From positions 152,082,857 to 152,146,856 of the forward strand of contig NC_069657.1 in the NCBI RefSeq assembly GCF_027244095.1: a stretch of DNA of 64,000 bases, written 5' to 3'. The stretch comes from Hemicordylus capensis. Taxonomy: Eukaryota; Chordata; Lepidosauria; Squamata; Cordylidae. The notes under the pieces were generated by a model, which was not told the DNA's origin, made no database searches, and saw nothing but the letters and a program-made list of their open reading frames with translations. Below are positions 10,513 to 21,424 of this stretch, piece after piece. How positions within the stretch are numbered: the first letter of the stretch is position 1; the number at the start of each line of letters is the position of its first letter. Position numbers and translations under genes: made by a program.

Positions 10513-11703
10513 AGAGGAAGCAAAGATGCCACACAAATTCCAACCACAGAAGCTTTAATTGAATTGGAAATGCTCTCTCCAACATTGCTCCAGAGTGGTG
10601 ATGCTTTGGTTGGAAACTGCTGTCACTTCAGACAAAGATTGCTTGTCACCAGGCAGGTTTCTTCGGTTCCAGATAGGCCAGATTAGTACAACACACACCT
10701 CCTGTAGTGGTAACGACCTTGAAGGAGAGAAAGAAAAATTAAATATGTCTGCACATCGATAAATATGCTGACATCTCTCAGTAAATTAGTCCAAAAAATA
10801 GGAAATCTAGTTCTTCTCAATTGACTTCCATGTTACAGTGCCTAACAAGCCCTAGGACAGCTTGTTTGCTTTCTAGACCTTCTTATCTTGGGTGATCAGT
10901 GGACAGGTAGCAGTAATTTTACTGAAGAACATACATATTTCTGCCACAGAAAATGTTACAGTTGAGGTAATCTATATAGTTGAAATGTTGAGTACTAGAA
11001 GGACAAATAACTGTTACCAAGAAATTAAATATCTCATTGTAGTAATCAGTGATGGGTTGTTTGGGGGTTGTTGTTGTTTGCCATACATCCAGACATACAT
11101 TTATGCATTCTGCATCTAAATGTAACATACCCATAAATTTTCTGAAAGTGGGCTGATTGGAGAACTGAGCTGCAAGCAGGTTTATATCATTAAACCATCA
11201 TCACACCCATTTGTTTCATAAACTGCTAACAGACACAGACACAGACACACTACACACTCAGCAGATGTGATAGAATCTTGAGGTGGTAGAGTGGAGCATA
11301 CCACTTTAGACTGCAGGTGGGAGATGCCATTTCTGCATGCTTCCCTATCTTTAACAAAAACCTATAAGTGAAAAGCACATCCAGGAGAAAGGTTCTAGCA
11401 CAGCACCCTTTCTACTGTACTAGTTTTCTTGAACTTTACAAATCTATTATTTTTCCATCATGTCCCCCTTTTTTTTGGTAAGCTTGACTTTTTCATTCAC
11501 TTTTAAAAAACTGTTTAATCTTATCAATTTATAATTATTATTTAAATTTATTATAATAAAGTTTCACCATAGTCTATATTATATATCAAAAATACTATTT
11601 CGTTCTTCCACAGCTAATAGTGTTATCTGTGCATCACTACAGTTTCTTTAGGCTACAATGCTGCACAAGCAGCCCAGGGTGCAGAGCTACTTCTTGTGTG
11701 AAG
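10513..11703. other. Unassigned interval
   Basis: I recognise nothing here except a short (CAGACA)n run near 11230. No conserved frame on either strand. Confidence 0.4.
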
Positions 11704-13150
11704 TAATAAGAACAGCCCTGCTGGATCAGGCCCAAGGCCCATCCAGTCCAGCATCTTGTTTCGCACAGTGGCCCACCAGATGCCGCTGGAAGCCACAGGC
11801 AGGAGTTGAGGGAGGGCATGCCCTCCTTCCTGCTGTCACTCCCCTGAACTGGTACTCAGAAGCATGCTGCCTTTGAGGCTGGAGGTGGCCTACAGCCCTC
11901 CGACTAGTAGCCGTTGATAGACCTCTCCTCCATGAAGTTATCCAAACCCTTCTTAAAGCCATCCAGGTTCTTGGCTGTCACCACATCTTGTGGCAGAGAA
12001 TTCCACAAGTGGATTATGCGTTATGTGAAAAAGTACTTTCGTTTGTTGGTCCTAGATTTCCCAGCAATCAATTTCATGGGATTACCCCTGGTTCTAGTGT
12101 TATGGGAGAGGAAGAAGAATTTCTCTCTATCCACTTTCTCCACACCTCACAGGCCCTCTTCTGTGCCTTTTCCAGTTCTACAATGTCCTTTTTTAGATGT
12201 GTGACCAGAATTGTACACAGTACTCCAAGTGTGGTCGTACCATAGTTTTGTATAAGGGCATTATAATATTAGCCATTTTATTTTCAATCCCCTTCCTAAT
12301 GATCCCTAGCATGGAATTGTCCTTTTTCACAGCTGCCGCACATTGAGTCAACACTTTCAACGAGCTGTCCACCATGACCCCAAGATCCCTTTCCCAGTCA
12401 GTCACCAACAGCTCAGATCCCATCAATGTATACTTGAAGTTGGGGTTTTTCATCCCAATGTGCATCACTTTACACTTGCCAACATTGAACCACATTTGTC
12501 ATTTTGCCTCCCACTCCCCCAGTTTGGAGAAATCCCTTTGGAGCTCGTCACTATCCATTTTGGATTTTACTACCCAAAAGAGTCAGGTATCATCTGCAAA
12601 TTTGGCCACATTGCTGCTTACTCCTGATTCTAGATCATTTGTGAATAAATTAAAAGGTACCAGTATAGATCCCTGGGAAACCCCACTTCTTCCATCCCAC
12701 CATTGTGAAAACTCTCCATTTATACCTACCCTCCGTTTTCTGTCTTTCAACCAGTTAGCAATCCACACGTGTACTTGTCCCCTTATCCCATGACTTCTAG
12801 GTTTCCACAGGAGTCTTTGATGAGAAACTTTGTCAAAAGCTTTTTGGAAGTCCAGGTATACGATGTTAACTGGATCACCTTGATCCACACACTTGTTGAC
12901 ACTCTAAAAGAACTCCAAAAGGTTGGTGAGGCAAGATTTACCTTTGTGGAAGCCATGCTGGCTCACTCCCAGCAGGGCTGGTTCTTCTAGGTGCTTTACA
13001 ATTTTATCCTTGAGGATGCTTTCCATCAATTTGCCTGGAACAGACGTTAGGCTAACTGGCCTGTAATTTCCTGGATCGCCCCTGGATCCCTTTTTGAAAA
13101 TCGGTGTTACATTTGCTACTCTCCAGTCCTCTGGTACAGAGCCCGATTGC
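11704..13150 (-). mobile_element. CR1-clade LINE, 5'-truncated, minus strand
   Basis: A non-LTR retrotransposon. The plus strand begins with the complement of the CR1 3' tail (AAGAACAGCCCTGCTGGATC). Minus-strand fragments read as the CR1 reverse transcriptase. At 12904-13152 is the linker into RT (EDWRVANVTPIFKKGSRGD, then NYRPVSLTSVPGK). At 12583-12888 is VYLDFQKAFDKVSH, then GVSQGSI, ending FADDT (the catalytic FADD box). At 12193-12495 is the thumb region with DLGVMVDSSLK and MVRPHLEYCVQFW. Several frame breaks and stops make it non-functional. Compared with the copy at 50.5 kb it lacks about 120 bp near 12150, where CTTTCTCCACACC joins CCCTCTTCTGTGCC. Endonuclease and ORF1 are absent. Confidence 0.9.
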
Positions 13151-13304
13151 ATGGATAAGTTATATATTTAAGTCAATGTAGCTGTCTCTCTCAAGAGGGT
13201 GACTCCGTACTCAGTGCACTGCTGAACTGCCAAAAACATGGCCTGACAGCCAGATTACATTACTCCTAAATAGTCCTATTGAAATTAAGTAGCCCTTTAT
13301 AGAG

Positions 13305-13440
13305 CAGGGGTGCACAACTCAAACGCTCTGGTGGGCCAGAACCAACCATGACTTTGTGTGCTTGTGGCCAAAATAAATTTTCAGTGCACTATGATATTAA
13401 AATTAATTAACAATATTAATGAAAGCAATTTTTCGCTATT
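13305..13440 (+). mobile_element. hAT-type element fragment (CAGGGGTGCACAACTC family)
   Basis: It begins CAGGGGTGCACAACTCAAAC and continues GGGCCAGAACCAACCATGAC, matching the complement of the right part of the element at 44.9-45.3 kb. The distal end was not found. Confidence 0.5.
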
Positions 13441-13616
13441 TGTGGATCTTACCCCCCCCCCCCAACACACACACAATTAAGGGACCCATAATTTTAACCA
13501 AGGACAGTGGCCAGAAAATAGGCCCTGTCTCTGCTCAGTGAGCTAGGCACCAGGAGGGCATGCCAGCCTCAAACAAATGCCAGGTCCTTTTCTCTCCCTA
13601 AATCGCTGTGGCTTTC

Positions 13617-13713
13617 AGGCTGCAATCCTAAGCGTGCTTACTTGAGAGTAAGCCTTACTGGGAACACCATGGGACATATTTCCAAGTGAATGTGCACAGG
13701 ATGGTGTTGTAAG
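13617..13713. mobile_element. Small palindromic MITE
   Basis: It begins GGCTGCAATCCTAAGC and ends GTGCACAGGATGGTGTTGTAA; the ends are inverted copies. The centre holds TTGAGAGTAAGCC. I class it from its structure. Confidence 0.5.
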
Positions 13714-13749
13714 ACAGTTTCCAGGGAGGACCTTGTAGAACTGGAAAAG

Positions 13750-14308
13750 GTGTAGATGAGGGCAACCCTTTTCTGGAAGTGAGTAACCTCAGGACAGTGG
13801 TGCACATGCTGGTAACTTCCAGGCTTGACTACTGCAATACACTCTACATGGGGCTGCCTTTGTACATAGTCCGGAAACTGTTATTGGTGCAGAACTGTGC
13901 TGCCAGATTGGTCTAAGGGATGTCCCAAAGAGACCATATTGCTCCAGTTTTAAAAGAACTACACTGGCTACCAATAGGTTTACAGGAAAAACACAAAGTA
14001 ACAGAAAGCCATTAATGGCCCGAATCCAGGGTACTTTACACCATCTACGTTATGAACCATGCTGCCTATTAAGAACGTCAGGGGAGGTTCATCTGAGGGT
14101 GCTGCCAGCTCATCTGGTGATGACTCAGAGGCTATCCTTCTCTGTAGTTGTTCCAGAGATGTGGAACACACTTCCCACTGAGATTAAAGATGCTGCATCC
14201 CTGTTGACCTTTAGGAAACAACTGAAGACACATCTCTTCAGCTAAATCTTTTAGCTATTTAGTGGTTTTATGGGTAGCTATTTTAATTTGAACTTTTATA
14301 TATTTTAA
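13750..14308 (+). mobile_element. L2-clade LINE copy A (C-terminal part and 3' UTR start)
   Basis: Reads as the C-terminal part of an L2-type ORF2: a frame with LVTSRLDYCN-like text at about 13805-13840, a LKELHWLP-like block near 13945, and a final block with VVPEMWNTLP, LLTFRKQLKTHLFS at 14150-14245. It is 5'-truncated with several frame breaks. Its 3' UTR stops at about 14308, where copy B begins. The rest of its tail resumes at 15901. Confidence 0.8.
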
Positions 14309-15900
14309 ATTCTGTGAGGGAAGGTAGGATGCCTCCTTGTCTTAGGGAGGCAATTATTAGACCGCTTCTGAAGAAGCCTACCTTGGATCCCTTGGACTTG
14401 AGCAACTACAGGCCTGTCTCCAACCTTCTGTGGCTGGGCAAGGTAATTGAGAGGGTGGTTGCCTCCCAGCTCCAGACAATCTTGGAGGAAACTGATTATC
14501 TTGACCCATTTCAAACTGGCTTTCAAGCTGGCTATGGGGTGGAGACTGCCTTGGTCGGCCTGATGGATGATCTCCAATTAGGAATGGACAGAGGAAGTGT
14601 GACTCTGTTGGTCCTTTGGACCTCTCGCCAGGTTTCGATACTATCGATCATAGCATCCTTCTGGAGAGTCTGAGGGGTTGGGAGTTGGAGGCACTGGTTC
14701 TGCTCCTACCTATCGGGCAGGATCCAGATGGTGTCCCTTGGAGACTGCTGTTCTTCAAAATCTGAACTCTTGTATGGTGTACCTCAGGGCTCCATATTGT
14801 CTCCGATGTTGTTTAACATCTACATGAAACCGCTGGGAGAGATCATCAGGAGATTTGGTGCAGGGTGCTATCAGTATGCTGATGACACCCAAATCTATTT
14901 CTCGATGTCAGCATCATCGGGAGAGAGCATAACCTCCCTAAATGCCTGCCTGGAGTCGGTGATGGGCTGGATGAGGGATAACAACCTGAGACTGAATACA
15001 GATAAAATGGAGGCACTCATTGTGCGGGGTCAGAACTCGAGAGACAATTTTGATCTGCCTGTTCTGGGTGGGGTCTCACTTCCCCGGAAGGAACAGGTAC
15101 GCAGTCTAGGGGTGCTTCTGGATCCAAGCCTCTACCTGGTCTCCCAGGTTGAGGCGGTGGCCAGAAGTGCCTTCTATCAGCTTTGGCTGATATACCAGCT
15201 GTGTCCGTTTCTTGAGGTGAACAACCTCAAAACAGTGGTACATCTGCTGGTAACCTCCAGACTGGATTACTGCAATGACCTCTATGTGGGGCTGCCCTTG
15301 TATGTAGTCTGGAAACTACAGTTGGTCTAGAATGCGGCAGCCAGGTTGGTCTCTGGGTCATCTCGAAGAGACCATATAACTCCTGTACTGAAGGAGCTAC
15401 ACTGGCTGCCGATATGTTTTGGGCAAAATACAAGGTGCTGGTTATAACCTATAAAGCCCTAAACAGCTTGGGCCCTGGGTATTTAAGAGAATGCCTTCTT
15501 CGTCATGAACTCCACCACCCACTGAGATCCGCTGGATTGGTCCATCTGCATTTGCCACTGGCTTGTCTGGTGGCCACTCAGGGACAGGCCTTCTCCACTG
15601 CTGCACCGGGGCTTTGGAATGCGCTCCCTAGTGAAATAAGAGCCTCCTCATCTCTGACAGCATTTTTAAAGTCTTTAAAGACACATCTGTTCACCCAGGC
15701 TTTTAATTAAAATTGTTTTAATGGTTTTAAATGCTGTTTTAAAATATTCTTTTAAAATTTTTAAATTGTTGTAATATATTAAACTTTTCATTTTTGTTTT
15801 AACTAATGTTTTACTTTGTTTTTATTTTGTTGTAAACCTCCCCGAGACATAGGTTTGGGGCGGCATAAAAATATGTTAATAAATTTTTTTTAAAAAATTG
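14309..15900 (+). mobile_element. L2-clade LINE copy B, inserted in copy A
   Basis: A 5'-truncated L2-type LINE keeping most of the reverse transcriptase. At 14314-14673 it reads REGRMPPCLREAIIRPLLKK and NYRPVSNLLWLGKVIERVV. At 14728-15330 it reads GVPQGSILSPMLFNIYMKPL and YADDTQIYF (catalytic YADD), then LRLNTDKMEALIV and SRLDYCNDLYVGLPL. At 15414-15710 the C-terminal block ends FLKSLKTHLFTQAFN. Frame breaks lie near 14630 and 15330. The 3' end reads TTGTAAACCTCCCCGAGACA, then AATATGTTAATAAATT. Finding copy A sequence on both sides shows that B jumped into A. Confidence 0.85.
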
Positions 15901-15988
15901 TCTTAAAATTTCTTGATTTGTTTTGATGTGAACAGCCTAGAGACTTCACTAGTGGGAGGTATGCAACTATGCTGAATAAATAAATAAA
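15901..15988 (+). mobile_element. L2 copy A, displaced 3' tail
   Basis: GTGAACAGCCTAGAGACTTC, then GTGGGAGGTATGCAACTATG and an (AATA)n end: an L2 3' terminus. It completes copy A, whose UTR is interrupted at 14308. Confidence 0.7.
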
Positions 15989-15992
15989 CCAA

Positions 15993-16552
15993 GATGATCA
16001 GTGTCCTGGAGCACCTTCCTTATGAGGCAAGGCTACTGCATCTGGGGTTTTAGTTTGGAAATGAAGAGACTATGGGGAGATGTGATAGAGGTGTATCAAA
16101 TTATGCATGGGGGAGAGAGAGAGAGTGGACAGAGATATATTGTTCTCCCTCTCTCACAACACTAAAACCAGGGGACATCCCATGAAACTGAAGGCCAGGA
16201 AATTTAGGACCAATAAAAGGAAGTACTTTTTCACATAGCGCATAATTAATCTATGGAATTATCTGCCACAGGATGTGGTGATGGCCACTAGCCTGAATGG
16301 CTTTAAAAGAAGCATAGCCAATTTCATAGAGGACAGGTCTATCAATAGCTACTAGTCTGGTGGCTATTGGCCACCTGCAGCCTCAGAGACAAGATGCCTC
16401 AAAATACCAGTTGCAGGGGAGCAACAACAAGAGAGAGGGCATGTCCTCAGTTCTTGCCTGTGGCCTTCTCAGATGCATCTGGTGGGCCACTGTGTGAAAC
16501 AGGATGCTGAACTAGATAAACCTTGGGCCTGATCCAGCAGGGATATTCACCT
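15993..16552 (+). mobile_element. CR1 LINE 3' fragment
   Basis: Plus-strand CR1 end: GAGGCAAGGCTACTGCATCT, GAAATTTAGGACCAATAAAAGGAAG, GATGTGGTGATGGCCACTAG, and the terminal GGGCCTGATCCAGCAGG. It corresponds to the extreme C-terminus and 3' UTR. The stretch 16553-16605 after it is unassigned. Confidence 0.85.
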
Positions 16553-16605
16553 TGGAGAAGAGGGAACTGACCAAAAACACACACCTTTCTGGGGTGTGCT
16601 TGACA

Positions 16606-16690
16606 TAAGAACATAAGAAAAGTCCAGCATCCTGTTTCACACAGTGGCCCAACAGATGCCTCTGGGAAGCCCACAGGCAAGGGCTGTGCT
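16606..16690 (-). mobile_element. CR1 LINE 3'-tail fragment
   Basis: ATAAGAACATAAGAAAAGTC, then CAGCATCCTGTTTCACACAGTGGCCC: the complement of the CR1 3' end. It lies head to head with the preceding fragment. Confidence 0.75.
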
Positions 16691-16967
16691 GCCTGATGCC
16701 GCCGCCGGCTGCTGTTCGAGCCCACTCCATCCATTCCTGCTGCTCAGGCAGCAGCAAATGGCTCACTTCCTTGTCAGTTCATCTCTGCCACATGCATCTC
16801 AGCTGATCTCGAGTGCCCAGCTGCCAAGAGCTCTTCATGGCTCCTGCTGTTGCAGGAGGATTTTCCAACCTGAGGGCCAGCAGTCTCCAATGGCCAGCTC
16901 CAGTCCCCAAGCCTTATGTTGTGCATAATAACTTCTGAGTAATAGTATTGAGGAACTTAGTCTAGAT

Positions 16968-18746
16968 CAGTGATCTTCACCATTTTTCAAGTGGGAGCCA
17001 CTTCAGCAAAAATAAAAACCCTCTAAAGTGAGAGCTGCTTCCCACTGTGCTAAACTCCTTATGGTACTGCACTTTTCACAGTGCTGGGAGGGACCCCAAA
17101 GACCGAGAGAGCCCTCTCTTAAGAGCTCTAGGAGGAAAGTACTGGGAAGTGCTAGACTTCCCAGCACTCCATGCAGGCCTTGCAAGAAGGTGCAGGTGCT
17201 CAAGAGGGCTCAGTTTCCCTTAAAGGACCCCCCTGGAGCTGGACAAAGTGTGGCAATTGTGGGAATAGTCGTGTCCTGTCAGGATCCACCCAAACGATAG
17301 GTAGGGTTCTTGTGGTGCCCTGTGTGGAGACAAGGGGACGTCCTCTGATGAGGAGTCCCAGCCTGAAGACCTTGGAAAAATTGCCCTTACGGTATCCGAT
17401 GGAAACCCCCTTATGGTACCATTGCCAGAAATCCCAGAAGACCCCCATCCAGAAGGCTCTAAGGAGGGTGTGCTGCCTCTACACCAGATACACCACTGGA
17501 GGCTCTCAGGCCATCCCCTGCTTCAGTTGAGAAGAGTGCTGGAGGTCCAGGCATCTCCTACTATCCCCCATGAACCCCTAGCTGTAGAGGCCCCACACAG
17601 GCAAATGCCAACTCCACAGCTCCGCAGAGTCCCCTCTGAGCCCCCAATTCTGCAGGCATCACCAGGCTAGGAAAACCCTACAGAGCCACTGCTGCAATGT
17701 CCACCTTGCTGCTAGACATTTGCTTTCCAAGGGGTCTTCTCAAGAGGAAGGATAAAACCACTCAGAAGGTCTACTCAAGAGAAAGGCTTGTTTTTGCAGC
17801 CTGCAACAGAATAGGGTGTGGCCCTCCACAAGCATATTTTTGCAACTACCTGACTCCAAAGCCTGGCTGGAGACAACAGTTTGATTTGAGCCCTGCTATA
17901 GACCTGCTGGAGTTCATGTTGACTCCAATCCAATTACCCCATTGCAGGGGTGGAGCCACCATCGAGCAAACAGGTTCAAAGAACCCAGGCCGCCACCAAT
18001 CAGGGGCTGTGCTTGGTGCCCCAGCCACACACCCTGTGTCATACGTCAGGTGCAGGGGGTGTGGCTTTGCTTGCAAACAGGGCTGCACTTGTAAGCGAAA
18101 TCAGCCAGCGCTGCATTTGCAGCACAGCCCGAGCGACTCTCCTGCAGCCCCATTTAAGAGTTAGGTTGGCCAGCGCTGAGTTTGCAGAGTGGCTGGAGCA
18201 CTCTCCCTGCCTTGCAGGAAGAGTTGCTCCGGCCATGCTGCGAACACAACGCTGACTGATCTAACTCCCCCAACGGGGCCACGCAACCCCATTCGGGAGC
18301 GAAATCACGCACCCTGAGTCTGACGTCAGATGCGGGGGCATGGCTAAACATGCCCTGCGCCTGACATCAGATGCAGGAGGCAGGACTGGGGGGACCATGA
18401 CAGCAGCAGAACCTGGGCCTCTGCTGGGCTCTCTTTGCACTTTCCCCACTAGATTATCATTTCAGGTTAGCTGAGAATGTGCTATAGAATCTGATCAGCC
18501 TGAACAAGCTGCCTTGCCTACCCCCTGACCGTTGACTGCCACAGCTACTGCTTAAGCTTCATTCTCCTAAACCATGGCACCTGGCAAGTCCCTGCCATTC
18601 CTGAGGATCCCTGGTGGTGCATGACATCTCCACATGTTAAGAGAACTGTGCAGAGTATTTGGTTTTGGCAAACAATTACTCAGGGAGCTGCTCTTAGGAT
18701 TGATGGGTCTGCCACTGGCCCCTGGGCCTCACAGTGAAGAACACTG
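16968..18746. mobile_element. 1.8-kb hAT-type element with perfect 8-bp TSD
   Basis: Starts CAGTGATCTTCACCATTTTTC and ends CACAGTGAAGAACACTG (imperfect inverted ends). A perfect 8-bp duplication GTCTAGAT flanks it (16960-16967 and 18747-18754). No transposase is recognised. Open frames of 119 and 85 codons at 17171-17670 overlap in different frames and lack family motifs. A second MITE is nested at about 17945. The 17.0-17.9-kb interior may be captured or older sequence. Confidence 0.7.
17945..18442. mobile_element. Nested MITE related to the 10080 element
   Basis: Begins CAGGGGTGGAGCCACCATCG and continues CCACCAATCAGGGGCTGTG, as in the element at 10080. The interior also repeats the ACGTCAGGTGCAGGGG-type phrase. 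The right end is approximate; CCCCATTG (left) and CCCCACTA (right) may be a decayed duplication. Confidence 0.6.
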
Positions 18747-18754
18747 GTCTAGAT

Positions 18755-19430
18755 GTCACCCCTATGTTTCAACTGGTTTACCCCTCTGCACACTGCTTTG
18801 TGTCTCACCTTAGGGCATCCAACAGTCTGCTGCCCTTCAGGTGCCCAGCATATGACCCCATCCAGTAGAAGCAGGATGAGATGTGGAGGAGGAGACAAGC
18901 AGGTTGGTGGATGCCCTAAGGTGAATGCTGGAGAGGCCCCTATCTAGAGTAATGGGCCTGCCAAGATGCAGTGTGGTTGCAGCAATGTACCAGGTTGAAG
19001 CCCTGGTGAGGGAGGGGAGGCTGGATTGGTTTCTGACAACTCATAAAACCCTTAACTTGGGTATAAACACCCCCTGTTCTGGAACAGAATAGGCCTGTAC
19101 TTGACCAAGTCTTTTTTTTTAATGGTTTCCTTTTCCATAATATTCAGCGGCAGCATACAGGCATGGTATACTTAAAATGGCAGCCACATGAGGACAAGTG
19201 GCATGTCCACATATGTGGTGTTCTGCATCAGAGTACTTTTTTACATATCTGAAGGCCATGTTTCATTCTTCCTTTTTTAATCTCTCCAATTTCCATAAGG
19301 ACCTTTCTAAATGAGATACATCTTTATTCTATTTTAACATTTTAGTCCTATATCTCCTAGGACTGTAGTGCTTGCAGTCTTCATAAGAATGCATCTGTAT
19401 TTTGTATTTTTTATTATTCATATTGAATAT
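18755..19430. other. Unassigned interval
   Basis: No recognised gene or repeat. Confidence 0.4.
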
Positions 19431-19435
19431 AAAAC

Positions 19436-19965
19436 AAGTTGTTCTAATAAGAATTTATCTGCCTACTTTCCTTTCACTATCCCTACAACTGAACTAAATT
19501 GGTCCAAATCAGTTAAGCAGTCCACAAGATAGCTGCTTGCATCTCAAATGTTAATACATCCACCGCCTTGAACTGGGATGGATGACATCATCACAAACTA
19601 TGCGTTTGATGTGTCCCTATGTGTCCTCACAACTGTACCAAATTTGGTTCAAATCAGTTCCCACTTTCACCTCAAACATTTGGCAGCAGCAGCAACAGGG
19701 AGGAGGGCTTGCAGCAGGGGGGGCCTCACAGCAGGAGTGGTCAGTTTGCCTGGGTGCACCACTGTATATCCCTATGCTTGTAGCAAATTTGGTTCAAATC
19801 GGTTAGGCAGTTCACAAGTTAGCCCAGTTGCGGTTCACAAGTTAGCTCAAATGTCTGCGTGTCCACCATCTTATATTGGGGTGGATGACATCACCAACCA
19901 CACTGTTGAGCTGTCACTGTGTGTCATTCACTACAATTGTACCAACAAGTGTGCCAGTTTTTTCA
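19436..19965 (-). repeat. Tandem-unit element, copy 1
   Basis: The outer end is AACAAGTTGTTCTAATAAG at 19436. Units then follow with GGTCCAAATCAGTTAAGCAG, TGGATGACATCATCACAAAC and CTGTACCAAATTTGG, repeated near 19860-19930. A GC-rich stretch (about 19685-19750) interrupts the array. The same units occur at 25.9 and 45.8 kb on the other strand. Family unknown. Confidence 0.6.
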
Positions 19966-20255
19966 TTGCCTATTGTGATCTATAATTCCATATAGTTGCC
20001 TAATAATGACAGAAGATTACTTCCCAATATTTATCAACATCAATTCTAGCTACTATTAGTAAGGGTGATCACATTCTGTGATCTTGATCACAAGGGTGAT
20101 CAAGAAGATCGGGATATAGGTTATGCAGATTAAGCCCAAGGTCATTAACAATAAACTGAATATTTCTGATTTCATATGGAACCTTATTCCCACATTTATC
20201 TGTGTCAGTATTGTATCTTTGTAACCTTTGTGTTTCACTTTTCCCTGTGTACGTT

Positions 20256-20497
20256 CATTACAGTAAAGTGTGCTATCAAGTCGATTTCAACTCCTGGCAC
20301 CCACAGAGCCCTGTGGTTTTCTTTGGTAGAATACAGGAGGAGTTTGCCATTGCCTCCTCCAGCGCAGTATGAGATGATGCCTTTCAGCATCTTCCTATAT
20401 CACTGCTGCCCAATATAGTACCAGTGGGGATTTGAACCAGCATCCTTCTGCTCATTAGTTAAGCATTTCCCTGCTGTGCCATTAGGTGGCTCTGTGT
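20256..20497 (-). repeat. Sauria SINE (minus strand)
   Basis: A tRNA-derived SINE. The BovB-like tail is at the left (GTCGATTTCAACTCCTGGCA in complement). The body holds TCTTTGGTAGAATACAGGAG, GAGATGATGCCTTTCAGCAT and CTTCCTATATCACTGCTGCC. The tRNA-like B box (GGATTTGAACCAG in complement) is near 20430. Copies at 43.3 and 52.6 kb align along their length. Confidence 0.85.
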
Positions 20498-20584
20498 AAG
20501 TTCATTAGACATCATACATTTGACAGCTTTTGCCCCCCACCCCCAATTTGCTTCAAATTCTATTCTTGACTCAAAAAGAAGAGC

Positions 20585-20724
20585 AGCAGCAGTTGCAAGG
20601 GAGTAACAGCAAGAGAGGGCATGCCCTCAACTCCTGCTGTAGGCTTCCAGTGTCATCTGGTGGGAAACAGGATTCTGGACTAGATGGGCCTTGGGCCCAA
20701 TCCAGCGGGGCTGTTCTTATGTAG
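20585..20724 (+). mobile_element. CR1 LINE 3' fragment
   Basis: CAGTTGCAAGGGAGTAACAG, then GGGCATGCCC, GGACTAGATGGGCCTTGGGC and the terminus GGGGCTGTTCTTATG. Only the last 140 bp remain. Confidence 0.8.
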
Positions 20725-20739
20725 GCCTGGGACTCAAGC

Positions 20740-20816
20740 CCAAGTCTTCTCTGTGGCTGCCCCAGGGCTCTGGAATGCACTCTTTGTCAAAATAAGAGCT
20801 TCTCCATCTCTGGCTG
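20740..20816 (+). mobile_element. L2-clade LINE fragment
   Basis: A short in-frame piece reading VFSVAAPGLWNAL and KIRASPSLAA, the C-terminal block seen in L2 copies at 14.2 and 15.6 kb. It runs straight into the purine repeat. Confidence 0.7.
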
Positions 20817-20905
20817 CCAGAAGAAGGAGAAGGAGAAGGAGAAGGAGAAGGAGAAGGAAAGGAGAAGGAGAAGGAGAAGGAGAAGGAGAAGGAGAAGGAG
20901 AAGAA
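20817..20905 (+). repeat. (GGAGAA)n purine microsatellite
   Basis: About 90 bp of AGAAGG/GGAGAA units, almost purely purine on the plus strand. Arg-rich or Gly-Glu frames across it are artefacts of the repeat. Confidence 0.95.
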
Positions 20906-21368
20906 GCGGCTGTTCTCACCTGCAGCCTAACCCAGGCTAGGGAAACCCAGCCTGGGTTAGGCTGATGTGAGAACCGCTGGGATTGGGCCCAATCCCAGTG
21001 GGGCAGCACCACCCAGCCCAGCTTTTTAACCTAGCTTTTAGCCTGGGTTAAAGGCATGAGCGTACTCTTATCCCTGGCTCTGGGATCGGGTGTTCTCTCA
21101 GGCTGAGTTCAGCCCAAGCGGACACAGAGATGGGGGCTAGAGTTCCCATCTCCTCGAGGAATTCTCCAATGTACTGCACATGTTGCACAGTGCATTATGG
21201 GATGTTAAGAGGTTGGGACGCATGGTCCTGACCTCCGGAGCTCCACACTGTGTGGCACAGCACAGATCGCACTCCCAGCAACACTTGGTTGCTCATCTGG
21301 GGTGGGGGGAGTGAGTGGGCCCAGCCATTCCAACTGCCTGCCGCATGCATGGTCATGTAAATAGCCCC
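20906..21368 (-). mobile_element. Non-autonomous PIF/Harbinger-like MITE, copy 5
   Basis: Reverse orientation: the 3'-type end is at 20906 (GCGGCTGTTCTCACC), followed at once by a hairpin at 20923-20963 with arms CAGCCTAACCCAGGCT and AGCCTGGGTTAGGCTG. The other end is GGTCATGTAAATAGCCCC. The hairpin sequence is nearly that of copy 6 at 56.7 kb. Confidence 0.55.
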
Positions 21369-21424
21369 AAAGTCTCCTTGCCCGGGACAGCCTTTTATGA
21401 GGCAGGGTGAAGCAGTCACCTCAG

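Noticed and set aside
9994-10686. 230-aa protein
   Set aside because: The frame crosses both borders of a hAT-type MITE with a perfect TSD and has no family motif.
17171-17670. Zinc-knuckle gag-like protein (CGNCGNS)
   Set aside because: A single short Cys pair in an otherwise featureless frame inside a hAT-type element. Not enough for any family.
20684-20965. Arg-rich protein resembling a protamine
   Set aside because: The Arg run is a read of the (GGAGAA)n microsatellite between LINE scraps, unlike the non-repetitive frame at 22179.
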